The notes under the pieces were generated by a model. It was not told the DNA's origin, did not search any database, and was given only the letters and a program-made list of their open reading frames with translations. This document shows positions 53,802 to 62,977 of a DNA stretch of 64,000 nucleotides, piece after piece; the first letter of the stretch is position 1, and every line of letters begins with the position of its first letter. A program made the position numbers and the translations under genes. Source of the DNA: Ascidiimonas sp046199005. GTDB taxonomy: Bacteria > Bacteroidota > Bacteroidia > Flavobacteriales > Flavobacteriaceae. The stretch spans positions 1,922,001 to 1,986,000 of the forward strand of contig CP176050.1 in NCBI GenBank assembly GCA_046199005.1. Reading direction: 5' to 3'.

Positions 53802-53809
53802 CAAAGGTA
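53802..53809 (-). promoter_or_regulatory. Candidate -7 box before the main polysaccharide block
   Basis: TACCTTTG on the minus strand, an exact TAnnTTTG, lies in the 163-bp gap between the GlcA epimerase and the WbpP-like gene, about 150 bp before the ATG at 53655. No -33 TTG is found at the usual spacing. A second partial box (CATATTTG) is nearer, about 30 bp before that ATG. Confidence 0.4.
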
Positions 53810-53818
53810 CGTTAACCG

Positions 53819-54850
53819 TTAACTGATTCCATAAAAATCCTGATACCATTCAACAAATTTTTTCACACCTTGTGCTACTGATGTATCCGGATGATAATCA
53901 TAATCTTTAATAAGGTCGTCTACATTCGCCCACGTGCGCTCAACATCTCCTGGTTGAATTGGTAACATTTCTTTGATTGCTTCCTTACCTAAATTATTTT
54001 CAATGGCCTGAATGAAATCCATTAATTTGACAGAGTTATTATTTCCAATATTGTATACTTTATACAATACACCTGCTTCTTTTCGATCTTCAATCGGTTT
54101 TTCGATAATTCTGACAACGCCTTCGGTAATATCATCTATGTATGTAAAGTCACGTTCCATTTTACCATAGTTAAAAACTTTAATCGGTTTGTCTTCTGTA
54201 ATTGCTTTGGTGAAAAGAAACATGGCCATATCCGGACGTCCCCATGGACCGTAAACTGTGAAAAATCGGAGCCCTGTGGAGGGTATCCCAAATAAATGAG
54301 AATACGTATGAGCCATGAGCTCATTACTTTTTTTGGAGGCTGCGTAAAGACTTATGGGGTGATCTACACTGTCACTTGTAGAAAAGGGAATCTTATCATT
54401 AAGGCCATAAACGCTTGAACTACTGGCATAAACCAAGTGTTTTATGTGATGGTTTCTACAACATTCAAGTATATTAAGAAAGCCCACAATATTACTGTCA
54501 ATATACGCTTCAGGATTTTCGAGGCTATAACGTACACCAGCCTGTGCTGCAAGATTACAGATCACATCAAATTTCTGGCTTTCAAACAGCTCGGGAAGTG
54601 CTTTTCGATCTTCGAGCTGCATACGCACGAATTGAAATCTCTTGGGATGCAACGAACTATCACATAGCTTATTAAAATTTTCCGCTTCCTCCTTTTTAAT
54701 CCCTAATTCACGCAGGCGTGCATACTTCAAATTCACATCATAATAATCATTAATATTGTCTATTCCCACGACATCATGACCTTTTTCTATTAATTCTCTT
54801 GATACATAGAAGCCAATGAATCCTGCTGCACCTGTTACCAGTACTTTCAT
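53819..54850 (-). CDS. UDP-glucuronate 4-epimerase-like protein
   Basis: This 343-residue extended SDR has VTGAAGFIGFYVSRELIEKGH, GIDNINDYYDVNLKYARL (typical of UDP-GlcA 4-epimerases of the CapI type), SSSSVYGLNDKIPF and the catalytic YAASKKSNELMAH. It should convert UDP-GlcA (from Ugd) to UDP-GalA for the polymer. It lies 2 bp downstream of the acyltransferase-3 gene. Confidence 0.9.
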   Translation of the reverse strand: MKVLVTGAAGFIGFYVSRELIEKGHDVVGIDNINDYYDVNLKYARLRELGIKKEEAENFNKLCDSSLHPKRFQFVRMQLEDRKALPELFESQKFDVICNLAAQAGVRYSLENPEAYIDSNIVGFLNILECCRNHHIKHLVYASSSSVYGLNDKIPFSTSDSVDHPISLYAASKKSNELMAHTYSHLFGIPSTGLRFFTVYGPWGRPDMAMFLFTKAITEDKPIKVFNYGKMERDFTYIDDITEGVVRIIEKPIEDRKEAGVLYKVYNIGNNNSVKLMDFIQAIENNLGKEAIKEMLPIQPGDVERTWANVDDLIKDYDYHPDTSVAQGVKKFVEWYQDFYGIS

Positions 54851-54852
54851 AT

Positions 54853-55950
54853 TTACTGTGGTTTAAGTTTAGATTTTAAGTTCACTAAAGTAGTGTTTCG
54901 CTTGAGCGACTGTCTTATATAATTTCCGAAAGGTTTTTCAATATACTTACTTATTAAAAAAGAGGCTCCTAACATGGCAACGATCAATAAAAAAAGCAGT
55001 ACCCATTTATTGAAAAAGGGATTAAGATTGTTAAGCGCAATGAAGCCAATATTTTGATGTATGAGGTATAAAGGATAGGTAAGTACGCCTAAACTCAGGA
55101 AAATCTTTTTGTTTAAAAATTGTAGTTTACCCAGACTTACCAGGAACATAAAAGAATAAAATACTGTAATCAATATGGCAACGGTAGTGTATGAAAAAAT
55201 CCCATTATACATTACATTGTAATGATCTGCTTTTAAAAAAGCATATTGAATAGAAATAAGGTAGCAGGCAATTATCGGTAGTACATAGTACCCTAGTTTT
55301 TTCTCAGATTTTATAAGATAGAAAAACATTCCTGCAATAAAATAACTGCTCCATCTTGGAAAGGTAAAATAATAAAGAAGCTTCAAGGGTAAGGGAGCCT
55401 CTCCAAAAGGTAGCACAAGTTGAAGAACTGCGATACCCAGAAGCAAATAAGAAATTACTTTTATAAACCGAATTTTATTGAATAACAGAATGATACCAAT
55501 AATAATGTAGAATTTTAGCTCTACAAGTAGTGACCAGTAAACACCATCTACATAGGGAATTTCGAAAAATCCATTAAGCATGGTAAGATTGAAAGCCACC
55601 TGACCTGTGCTCACACTGAATCGTTCTCCTCCAAAGAAAACAACAACGATTGTAGTTAGTGCAACACCTACCCAGTACGCAGGGTAAAGTCTGCTGAGAC
55701 GGGATATACAAAAATCTACAATATTAGAGTTTTTGGCAGTCATCAAGATCACAAAACCGCTAATAATAAAAAAAAGATCTACTCCTAAATAACCGTATTT
55801 TGAAAATCCTTCTAATGGTGGATAATGAACTACCGACATATCGTCTTTGGCAAACCCACGAAATCCGTAGTGATAAAAAACCACGTACAACGCCGCTATA
55901 AATCTAAGCAGGTCAATATGATACAATCGGTGTCGGGCTTGTTTTTCCAA
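54853..55950 (-). CDS. Acyltransferase family 3 (OafA/NodX-like) membrane protein
   Basis: This 365-residue polytopic protein of about 10 helices has HIDLLRFIAALYVVFYHYGF at the start, with the conserved His, then YGYLGVDLFFIISGFVILM. It O-acylates glycans at the membrane by a route distinct from MBOAT. The first codon is TTG; no ATG occurs before the conserved LLRFIAA helix, and another in-frame TTG at 55926 is possible. It provides a fifth acyl-transfer system in the window. A CATATTTG box (55982-55989, minus) is about 30 bp upstream. Confidence 0.88.
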   Translation of the reverse strand: MEKQARHRLYHIDLLRFIAALYVVFYHYGFRGFAKDDMSVVHYPPLEGFSKYGYLGVDLFFIISGFVILMTAKNSNIVDFCISRLSRLYPAYWVGVALTTIVVVFFGGERFSVSTGQVAFNLTMLNGFFEIPYVDGVYWSLLVELKFYIIIGIILLFNKIRFIKVISYLLLGIAVLQLVLPFGEAPLPLKLLYYFTFPRWSSYFIAGMFFYLIKSEKKLGYYVLPIIACYLISIQYAFLKADHYNVMYNGIFSYTTVAILITVFYSFMFLVSLGKLQFLNKKIFLSLGVLTYPLYLIHQNIGFIALNNLNPFFNKWVLLFLLIVAMLGASFLISKYIEKPFGNYIRQSLKRNTTLVNLKSKLKPQ

Positions 55951-56102
55951 TTGGTTTATTAATTGATTTTTAAGATTGGGGCAAATATGAAAAAAAACAG
56001 TGAATTCCTTAAAATTCTTATGTTAATCGGGGCAAAATCCCCGTTGAAATTCATTTATTAACTTTTCAAATGGTTGTCTGATGCTAATTCTTTTGATGAG
56101 CA

Positions 56103-57140
56103 TCAATTCATGAGAGTTTTCAGATTGTATTCTGCCAGCATTTCATGACCTCCCTCAAAAATCACAAGTGTTATATTTTCATAGGTTTTTCTCAGGCAGA
56201 CTTTTCTTCCGGAAATGCTGCCTAGATCGTGAAGAGGGATTCTTTTTTCGAGCAAATAAGACTTTTCATAATCGTTGACATATTCTGGAGCTGATTCAGG
56301 CACCCCCCTGTCTTTTAAAAGCTTGTTATAAAAATTTATCGCGTGCGTAATGGGAACGCTACCCGTTATTCCGTCATAGATACCTGCATATATGGCAATA
56401 TTGGCATTTTCCAGATTGTGCGAATTAGTTTGCCATTGAAGGGGAGACCGTTTTGCTGCATTAACCCTGTTGATCGTTTTACCTGAACTGGTACAGGCTA
56501 AGATATCATTTGTAAAGTTCCCTTTGCGTATTTTGTTTTCATAATACCAGGCTTCCAAATCGGTAACTGGAACCCATGCAGCAAAACTTTTGATTTTATG
56601 TGTTGATTTCAATAACATGCAGAGTGTTGCGTAGCCTCCTCCACTAGCGCCAGTTATATAGATCTCACCGGGATCTACATTTCCATTTTTAATTGCATAC
56701 GCAATAGCAGCATCAATAGCTTTTATTACCTGATCGCTGCAGCATGCTTCCGGTTTATTGTTAGGGCCGTAAAAATCAGGATGGATATAATTAAGGTTTT
56801 GATCGTACGCCAGATTAGCCAGTGGGTCATATTCTTTGTAGTCACCACCCCATGTATGCAAGCTCACCAGTAAGGGTCTTTTTGACGAAGAACTGCTTGA
56901 ATAGAAATAGGCATATTGAATAGCTCCATTAGAAAGGTCTATGTCCACTTTTTCAAACGCACTATTCCAGGTGGTCTTACCAAAAGAAGACCATTGATAT
57001 AATTTTTTGAGAGGTTCCTTAAGACCCAACCAAATATCATCTTCATGTCTTACATACATTCCACCAATAAAAACGATCACCAGGGTTACAATAACCAATA
57101 AGGATCTGACAATTCTTTTAGTAGCAAAATTAAAGCGCAT
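56103..57140 (-). CDS. Membrane-anchored alpha/beta hydrolase (prolyl-oligopeptidase/esterase-like)
   Basis: This 345-residue protein has an N-terminal anchor (LLVIVTLVIVFIGGMYV) and a periplasmic alpha/beta hydrolase. The nucleophile elbow is ITGASGGGYATLC (G-A-S-G-G), the acid is probably the Asp in IYAGIYDGITGSVP, and the base is the His in FEGGHEML near the C-terminus. The oxyanion-side segment VSLHTWGGDYKEYDP fits a peptidase_S9 or acetyl-esterase-like enzyme. Next to acyl-transfer genes it may remove acyl groups from the polymer, an inference. It is 17 bp downstream of the GINT-like gene. Confidence 0.75.
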   Translation of the reverse strand: MRFNFATKRIVRSLLVIVTLVIVFIGGMYVRHEDDIWLGLKEPLKKLYQWSSFGKTTWNSAFEKVDIDLSNGAIQYAYFYSSSSSSKRPLLVSLHTWGGDYKEYDPLANLAYDQNLNYIHPDFYGPNNKPEACCSDQVIKAIDAAIAYAIKNGNVDPGEIYITGASGGGYATLCMLLKSTHKIKSFAAWVPVTDLEAWYYENKIRKGNFTNDILACTSSGKTINRVNAAKRSPLQWQTNSHNLENANIAIYAGIYDGITGSVPITHAINFYNKLLKDRGVPESAPEYVNDYEKSYLLEKRIPLHDLGSISGRKVCLRKTYENITLVIFEGGHEMLAEYNLKTLMN

Positions 57141-57157
57141 GAGGTTACGATTAATTC

Positions 57158-58777
57158 TTAAAAATAACGCTTTCTTTTAATCAAGGCATCACTTATGCTT
57201 AATTTGTCTAAATGGTTAAAGGTGTGCGTGGCCAAAACATCTTTTTCCCACTTTGGAAGCAGATGCTGAATAATTTCCTGATGATATTGCTCTTTGTCAA
57301 GGGTAGTGATTTCACAAAAATTCATGCCGTAGCCATAGTAATAAGAACAGTTTTGAGCTGGGCGTATTAATTTTTCATCTTGTTTAAAAATACTTCCTGC
57401 TGGTCTTGATTGTTTTACATCTGATACGATAGGATTAGAAGGATGAGGTTTCCACTGTGAGGAAGCTAGTTCGTCTGAATAGAAAAGAAACAATTCACTG
57501 TGTTTAGAGCCTCCTTTATACTTTTTAATATTGGTAAACATCCAATAAAGACCATTTTCTTTGTGAATTGTAGTGTCTACCGCTTCTACGTTGGTCATTA
57601 ATGTTTCCACACGTTCCCATTTCAAAGGAAAATCGGTACATACGTATAATTGAATGTCTTTATTATTACTAGTTTCAGGAATCATAAATAACACTCCATC
57701 TTCTTCAAATAAAAAGGGGTATGATAAGTGATAATCTTTCTTAAGAATAGTTTGCGGTTTTGTGTAATTCCCATTTTCATCAATTTCCATGACCGCTAAT
57801 TCTCCCAATTTCCGGTTATATTTGAGCTCTTCAATAAACACATAGTATTTTCCATTTTTCTTATAGAGAAACGGATCTGCCCAAAATCGATCTTTTGGTG
57901 GAACAATACGTTTGTACCTTGAGATATCTGTTTCAGGTTTGTCATTATCAGAAAATTGATAAAGAAGTGTCCACTGATTGAAGTAAAACTGGCTTTTAAT
58001 GAGTTGTCGTATTTTTCTATATGTAGTTTTCCAAAGGTGTTTCAAAACTTCTCGCTTTCCAGGGTATACCACTGCTGCGGACTCTATATGTTCTGGGCTC
58101 TTAGGATACTTTTTATAAGCTTCATCAAAGAAAGCTTCCTCGCCTTTTAGATAGAGGTTTCTTAAGGATGTAATGATCAACGGAAAGGTTTGCCATAAAA
58201 TGGTATTCAAATTACGGGAATAGCTCAATAGATCTGTACAAGCAAAGGTTTGTGCGAGTATTATTGGTTTTTTGTCAGGTAGTTGACAGCAAAGAGAAGC
58301 CCCGATCTCAGGTTTTTGAGAAAAAAGCTCCCAGGTCGCTATAGGTTTATTGAATGGTTGATTTATGTTTGCATGAATAAAATACCAAATTCCATATTTA
58401 CTAAGTTTTGAAAGAGGTTCCGGAAGCGTAAGATTTGTTAAATTGATAATTACATCCAATTCTTTTTCTTGCATCCGAATGATATCCTCTTCTTTGCAAA
58501 ATTGACAAATTATCGTTTCTGTAAATAATTCCCGACCCTCTTTTAGTGCTGTTGCATCTGGAGCTGGACGAAATATTTTTTCATCAAGTTTTCTAAACGT
58601 TCTCCAGTGCCAGGGCTCTTTATTATTGGGTATTTTACTATCTCTAGGTTTCTTAACTTCAATTTTGAGGGCTGCTTCCAGAAGAAAAGACTTATTTAAT
58701 TCTGCTATCAGCGTATATTGCCAGGCTTGCAATAATGAATATTCAGTAACAATGGCAATTCTTAGTTTTTTTTTCAT
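57158..58777 (-). CDS. Two-domain protein: formyltransferase-like N-terminus and GINT-like C-terminus
   Basis: From ATG 58777 (MKKKLRIAIVTEYSLL) this protein has 539 residues; the longer frame at 58837 adds only an atypical extension. Residues about 100-230 look like a degenerate formyl_transf_N domain (ELDVIINLTNLTLPEPL, GIWYFIHANINQPF, IGASLCCQL). Residues about 265-520 match the glucosamine inositolphosphorylceramide transferase-like (GINT1) glycosyltransferase/propeller region: FWADPFLYKKNGKYYVFIEEL, HLSYPFLFEEDGVLFMIPET, RPAGSIFKQDEKLIRPAQNCS. It may transfer a sugar to the repeat unit. No direct characterised bacterial homologue can be named. Confidence 0.65.
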   Translation of the reverse strand: MKKKLRIAIVTEYSLLQAWQYTLIAELNKSFLLEAALKIEVKKPRDSKIPNNKEPWHWRTFRKLDEKIFRPAPDATALKEGRELFTETIICQFCKEEDIIRMQEKELDVIINLTNLTLPEPLSKLSKYGIWYFIHANINQPFNKPIATWELFSQKPEIGASLCCQLPDKKPIILAQTFACTDLLSYSRNLNTILWQTFPLIITSLRNLYLKGEEAFFDEAYKKYPKSPEHIESAAVVYPGKREVLKHLWKTTYRKIRQLIKSQFYFNQWTLLYQFSDNDKPETDISRYKRIVPPKDRFWADPFLYKKNGKYYVFIEELKYNRKLGELAVMEIDENGNYTKPQTILKKDYHLSYPFLFEEDGVLFMIPETSNNKDIQLYVCTDFPLKWERVETLMTNVEAVDTTIHKENGLYWMFTNIKKYKGGSKHSELFLFYSDELASSQWKPHPSNPIVSDVKQSRPAGSIFKQDEKLIRPAQNCSYYYGYGMNFCEITTLDKEQYHQEIIQHLLPKWEKDVLATHTFNHLDKLSISDALIKRKRYF

Positions 58778-58994
58778 AATGAGTAAGCCAAGCTTTAGTC
58801 CAGTGGTAATTCTGGGGTAAAAATACCACGTCGGCATAATTACTTTAAAAAAAAATATTTACCAAAACAATTAGAACAATGGACGAATGACATCGATATA
58901 ATGACAATTTTTGACACTTATGAATAACATTTGCTCTGGAGAAATCAAAATAGATTGGTTAACTTTCGATGATAATTTGGTAATTTCTTATAGC

Positions 58995-60251
58995 ATGAAG
59001 ACTCGCTTTTTTTGGATACTTTTTTTAATGGGACTTTTAATTAATGCACAGTCTAAAAATGCATCTGATTTTGGTTTTATAGAAGGCGATGCGAGCGAAG
59101 CTTTTTTTAAGGCAATAAATGCTCCGTACGATACCATCATCATAGATAAGCAGAAGAGCGATTGGGTGATTGGTCCTACAATAATAAGCAACGTTCAGAA
59201 CAAAGTGATCATTATTGAAGCCGGGGTAACCATTCGAGCAAAAAAGAATGCATTTCCCAGAAAAGGTGATGTACTGCTCAAATTCTTAAACTGCTCCAAC
59301 ATAGCGCTTCTCGGTTACGATGCTTCGCTTGTCATGAATAAGGAAGAATATAATGATGGTGAATGGAGAATGACTTTAAGTCTGATTAATGCTGATAATT
59401 TTACGGTAAAAGGTATAAGAGTAGCAGATAGCGGAGGAGACGGTATCTATATTGACGGATGGAAAAAGGGTGACTATTCTAAGAATATTATTATTGAAGA
59501 TGTCGTATCAGAAAATCACAGGAGACAAGGGATGAGTATTATTTCTGCACAAAATGTATGGGTCAGAAATTCAATTTTTAAAGACACAAAGGGTACACTT
59601 CCTGAAGCCGGGCTCGATCTGGAACCTGATGACCCGAAAGACCGTATGGTGAATATCAATTTTGAGAATTGCCGATTTGAAAATAATAATCACGCAGGTA
59701 TTGTACTAGGTCTTAATAAATTAGATAGTAGTTCATTGCCAGTAAAAGTTATATTCAAAAATTGTGTTCTTAGTATGAATCACAAGCCTGAAAATGCATA
59801 TGTGGCAGCTGAAATCGTTGCAGGCGCAGCTATAAAGAATCCTGTTAAAGGCACCGTAACCTTCGAAGGGGTCAAGATAGATGGAAGCGATTGGGGAGTT
59901 CTGTACTCCCGTAAAACTAGCGATGCCTACAAAGTAATTTTTAGGAATTGTAGTGCAACGGGAATATGTAAGAAGAAAACAATGCCTCCCGTATACCTTG
60001 AAGTTCCTGATTATTATGCTTCTTCTGGACCTTTAGGAGGATTTATATTTGAAGATTTCACCCTGGTTTATGACGGTGATCTGCCATTTATGAAAGTTAG
60101 AGGGAGTACGCTTCGCACTTTAAAAGGGGTTGAAGATGTTAAAGGAACAGTTACCACGAGTAAGCGAAGCCAACATAATGTCCAGTATGTAAAGTATAAT
60201 CCCGCACAAAATCGAAATTTTTCATTGCGTTTTATTCTTTCCGATAAGTAG
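58995..60251 (+). CDS. Secreted right-handed parallel beta-helix protein
   Basis: From ATG 58995 the protein has 418 residues and a signal peptide (KTRFFWILFLMGLLINAQS). A TTG at 58911 would add 28 residues without a signal and is rejected. The mature part shows regular coils of the PbH1 type: VIIIEAGVTIRAKK, NFTVKGIRVADSGGDGIYIDG, NIIIEDVVSENHRRQGMSII, VWVRNSIFKDTKG and VKVIFKNCVLSM. Such helices bind or cleave acidic polysaccharides (lyase, epimerase or hydrolase). No catalytic residues were identified. It is divergent from the GINT-like gene and precedes MBOAT 4; there is no clear promoter in the 217-bp gap. Confidence 0.82.
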   Translation: MKTRFFWILFLMGLLINAQSKNASDFGFIEGDASEAFFKAINAPYDTIIIDKQKSDWVIGPTIISNVQNKVIIIEAGVTIRAKKNAFPRKGDVLLKFLNCSNIALLGYDASLVMNKEEYNDGEWRMTLSLINADNFTVKGIRVADSGGDGIYIDGWKKGDYSKNIIIEDVVSENHRRQGMSIISAQNVWVRNSIFKDTKGTLPEAGLDLEPDDPKDRMVNINFENCRFENNNHAGIVLGLNKLDSSSLPVKVIFKNCVLSMNHKPENAYVAAEIVAGAAIKNPVKGTVTFEGVKIDGSDWGVLYSRKTSDAYKVIFRNCSATGICKKKTMPPVYLEVPDYYASSGPLGGFIFEDFTLVYDGDLPFMKVRGSTLRTLKGVEDVKGTVTTSKRSQHNVQYVKYNPAQNRNFSLRFILSDK

Positions 60252-60390
60252 TGTTCTCAATTCAATTTATCCCTGAAATCTTACCACACATCTGATTTGT
60301 TTTAGGGAGTAAAGGAGTTCTGAATAATATTTTTAAATTCGCTCCTGCTATTATTAATGGGTAGCACCGCAGTTACTAAAGCACCAACGA

Positions 60391-61797
60391 ATGATTTTTA
60401 ATTCTCTGGCATTCCTGATATTCTTTCCGGTAGTGTTCTTTATATACTGGTCTATTCCAGCGCGGTTTGTCAGAGTTCAGAATATTCTGTTGCTGGTTGC
60501 AAGTTATTTTTTTTACGGCTGGTGGGATTGGAGGTTTTTATCTCTTATTGCATTCTCAACCATCGTAGATTATTTTCTTGGTATTGCCATCCATCGACAA
60601 GAAGAACCAAAGAAGCGGAAATTCTTCTTATTGTTGAGTCTATGTACAAATCTAGGTCTTTTAGGTTTTTTTAAATATTTCAACTTTTTTATTGATTCAT
60701 GGGTAAGTGCATGGAATGCGGTAGGTTATGATATGCAGTATAGTACATTAAATATCATCTTACCCGTGGGGATATCGTTTTATACGTTTCAAACGATGTC
60801 CTATTCTATCGATATTTACCGAAAAGAATTAACCCCCACCAGAAATTTTATTGCTTTTGCCACTTTTGTGAGTCTTTTTCCACAACTAGTTGCCGGTCCT
60901 ATAGAAAGAGCCTCTAATTTGATCCCCCAAATTTTGGTTAAAAGAGGATGGAATTACGAACGTTTTAAAGATGGCGTTCTTCAGATAGCCGTTGGTTTTT
61001 TCAGAAAAGTGGTAGTAGCAGATTCTATTGGTGTAATTATCGATGGTATCTACAACAATCCTGAAATTCACAATGCTTCGAGTATTCTCATGGCAATAGT
61101 ATTGTATTCTTTTCAGATTTATTTTGATTTTAGTGGGTATTCTGATATTGCTATCGGTACGGCCAAACTTTTAGGATTCGATTTTAAGCGCAACTTCAAT
61201 TTACCTTATTTTTCATCTTCCATTACTGAATTTTGGAGGAGATGGCACATATCTTTATCATCTTGGTTAAGAGACTATCTGTATATCCCATTAGGGGGAA
61301 ATCGAAATGGAGTAGTGAAACAATACAGAAATCTCTTTATAACGATGCTTCTAGGAGGCTTGTGGCATGGAAGTTCATGGAACTTTGTTATATGGGGAGG
61401 GATTCACGGAGTTTTACTTGGATTGGAGAAGAAATTTGGATGGGTTGCCACTCGTTATAAGTTGTTCCAAAATCTAGGAGTTTTTATTGCAGTAAGTCTC
61501 ATTTGGGTTTTCTTTAGAAGTATTAATTTTCAGGATTCAGTGGTGATTTTTGAAAAATTATTCACCGGCGACTATTTAATGCCGTATTATGGAAGCACTA
61601 ATCGTATTGCCGGACTAGCATACGGACTATTTTTGGCATTATCAATGGATATTTATCTGTTTATTAAAGACACGGCACTTGAAAATCTGGGCTCTAAAAT
61701 TCCGAATGTGACTTATGTATTGCTTTTGAATTTTATAATAATCAATACCATTCTGTTTTTCTCAAGTGCCAGTAATTTTATTTATTTCCAGTTTTAA
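60391..61797 (+). CDS. MBOAT O-acyltransferase 4
   Basis: This 468-residue MBOAT has FNSLAFLIFFPVVFFIYW, FWRRWHISLSSWLRDYLYIPLGG and GGLWHGSSWNFVIWGG, the latter replacing the SGFWHGANWTF form of the other three and marking a more distant branch. It begins 139 bp after the beta-helix gene and 2 bp before its SGNH partner. The acyl group and polymer are unknown, but the position suggests action on the same polysaccharide as the beta-helix proteins. Confidence 0.92.
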   Translation: MIFNSLAFLIFFPVVFFIYWSIPARFVRVQNILLLVASYFFYGWWDWRFLSLIAFSTIVDYFLGIAIHRQEEPKKRKFFLLLSLCTNLGLLGFFKYFNFFIDSWVSAWNAVGYDMQYSTLNIILPVGISFYTFQTMSYSIDIYRKELTPTRNFIAFATFVSLFPQLVAGPIERASNLIPQILVKRGWNYERFKDGVLQIAVGFFRKVVVADSIGVIIDGIYNNPEIHNASSILMAIVLYSFQIYFDFSGYSDIAIGTAKLLGFDFKRNFNLPYFSSSITEFWRRWHISLSSWLRDYLYIPLGGNRNGVVKQYRNLFITMLLGGLWHGSSWNFVIWGGIHGVLLGLEKKFGWVATRYKLFQNLGVFIAVSLIWVFFRSINFQDSVVIFEKLFTGDYLMPYYGSTNRIAGLAYGLFLALSMDIYLFIKDTALENLGSKIPNVTYVLLLNFIIINTILFFSSASNFIYFQF

Positions 61798-61799
61798 TT

Positions 61800-62735
61800 A
61801 TGAAAAAAACACTTGTCTTAACGCTTCTAATACTCATAGGCTATCTTATTACAGATAGAATAGTATTTGCGGGGCTTCGTTATATGGACAAGAATGTATA
61901 CACAGGGCAAACATCGGGTAAAGTCAACCAATTTTTAGAATTAAAAGATTCTGTACAAACGCTGGTTTTTGGAAGTTCAAGAGCAAACCATCATGTAGAT
62001 ATTCTTGAATTGGATGCTTCCGGATTTAATATGGGTGTAGATGCCACCAAAGTTGCCTATGCTACTGCATTGATTGAAACTTTGAATAAAAAAAATCAAT
62101 ACATATTTGTCCATATAGATCAAAATAGTTTACTGGATCCGGGAAATACCTATGAAGGCAAAGATTGTCTCGGCCTTATTAACCTTGCGGATAGGGAAGA
62201 AGGTATACAGTCTGTACTACATGACCTCTACCCAGAAGAACTTATATTGTCTCATATATCAAAAAGTTATGTTTATAACGGAAAAGCTTTAGGCTTTTTC
62301 AAAAATTATTTTCAACCTTCATACAACTATAAAGAATACCACGGATATGATCCTTTGATTCCATCAAAAATGCAGCAAAAAGTATTTTTAGAGTTATGGA
62401 GAAAAGAAGGAAAAGATTCCATAGGCTACGAAAATATTGTTGGCATCAATCCTTTAACCGCTTCTCTTATAGATCGAGTGAAACAAAAATGTATTCAAAA
62501 CAACTCTTCTCTGGTATTTTTCACTTCTCCCACGCTGAATCACATTAACCCAGAGTTGATAAAAAACACACATGAATTCTTTATTTCCAAAGATATTCAA
62601 TACTTTGATTATACGCATCTTTTCGAAGACTTTAAAGTTGAATACTGGAAAGACCTTACACATCTTTCTGCGGAAGGCGCAAAACAATTCACACGTCAAC
62701 TTAAAACCGACTTCCATACTTATAATAAAAAGTGA
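61800..62735 (+). CDS. Membrane-anchored SGNH-like partner of MBOAT 4
   Basis: This 311-residue protein has a short N-terminal anchor (TLVLTLLILIGYLITDRIVF) and a GSSRA-type block (S59/S60 in LVFGSSRANHHVD) with the C-terminal D285-L-T-H288 in DLTHLSAEGAKQF. It is thus of the same branch as the SGNH gene at 43973, in contrast to the GDSFIE branch at 22228 and 24611. The periplasmic domain should complete acyl transfer begun by MBOAT 4. Gap after it (62736-62977, 242 bp) contains only a promoter-like element. Confidence 0.72.
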   Translation: MKKTLVLTLLILIGYLITDRIVFAGLRYMDKNVYTGQTSGKVNQFLELKDSVQTLVFGSSRANHHVDILELDASGFNMGVDATKVAYATALIETLNKKNQYIFVHIDQNSLLDPGNTYEGKDCLGLINLADREEGIQSVLHDLYPEELILSHISKSYVYNGKALGFFKNYFQPSYNYKEYHGYDPLIPSKMQQKVFLELWRKEGKDSIGYENIVGINPLTASLIDRVKQKCIQNNSSLVFFTSPTLNHINPELIKNTHEFFISKDIQYFDYTHLFEDFKVEYWKDLTHLSAEGAKQFTRQLKTDFHTYNKK

Positions 62736-62944
62736 ATAACTTAGTTATATAAGTAGTCACCAAATGTTAAAAGTTTACTAATTTTAGCTGCATATAGTCC
62801 GTTAGACAGGTATTGTGCGTATATCCTTTGATTAATAGCAAGACATACGTATTTACCTGGACAGAACCGGATGTTTTCGCTTCATTTTTTATGTTTAATT
62901 TAAAATATTCGACGAAATGCACAAAAATATCGGTAAAATGTATA

Positions 62945-62952
62945 TATATTTG
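62945..62952 (+). promoter_or_regulatory. Candidate -7 box of the lipoprotein gene
   Basis: TATATTTG matches TAnnTTTG exactly, 26 bp before the ATG at 62978. No -33 TTG is found at the usual spacing. Confidence 0.4.
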
Positions 62953-62977
62953 TGACAGCCCTAAAATCTTATACCTA

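Noticed and set aside
58911..58994. Upstream TTG start of the beta-helix protein
   Set aside because: It would place a polar stretch before a clear signal peptide; the ATG at 58995 starts exactly at the signal.
62736..62748. ATAACTTAGTTAT palindrome after the fourth SGNH gene as a terminator
   Set aside because: The stem is only 6 bp, all but one pair A-T, and no T run follows.
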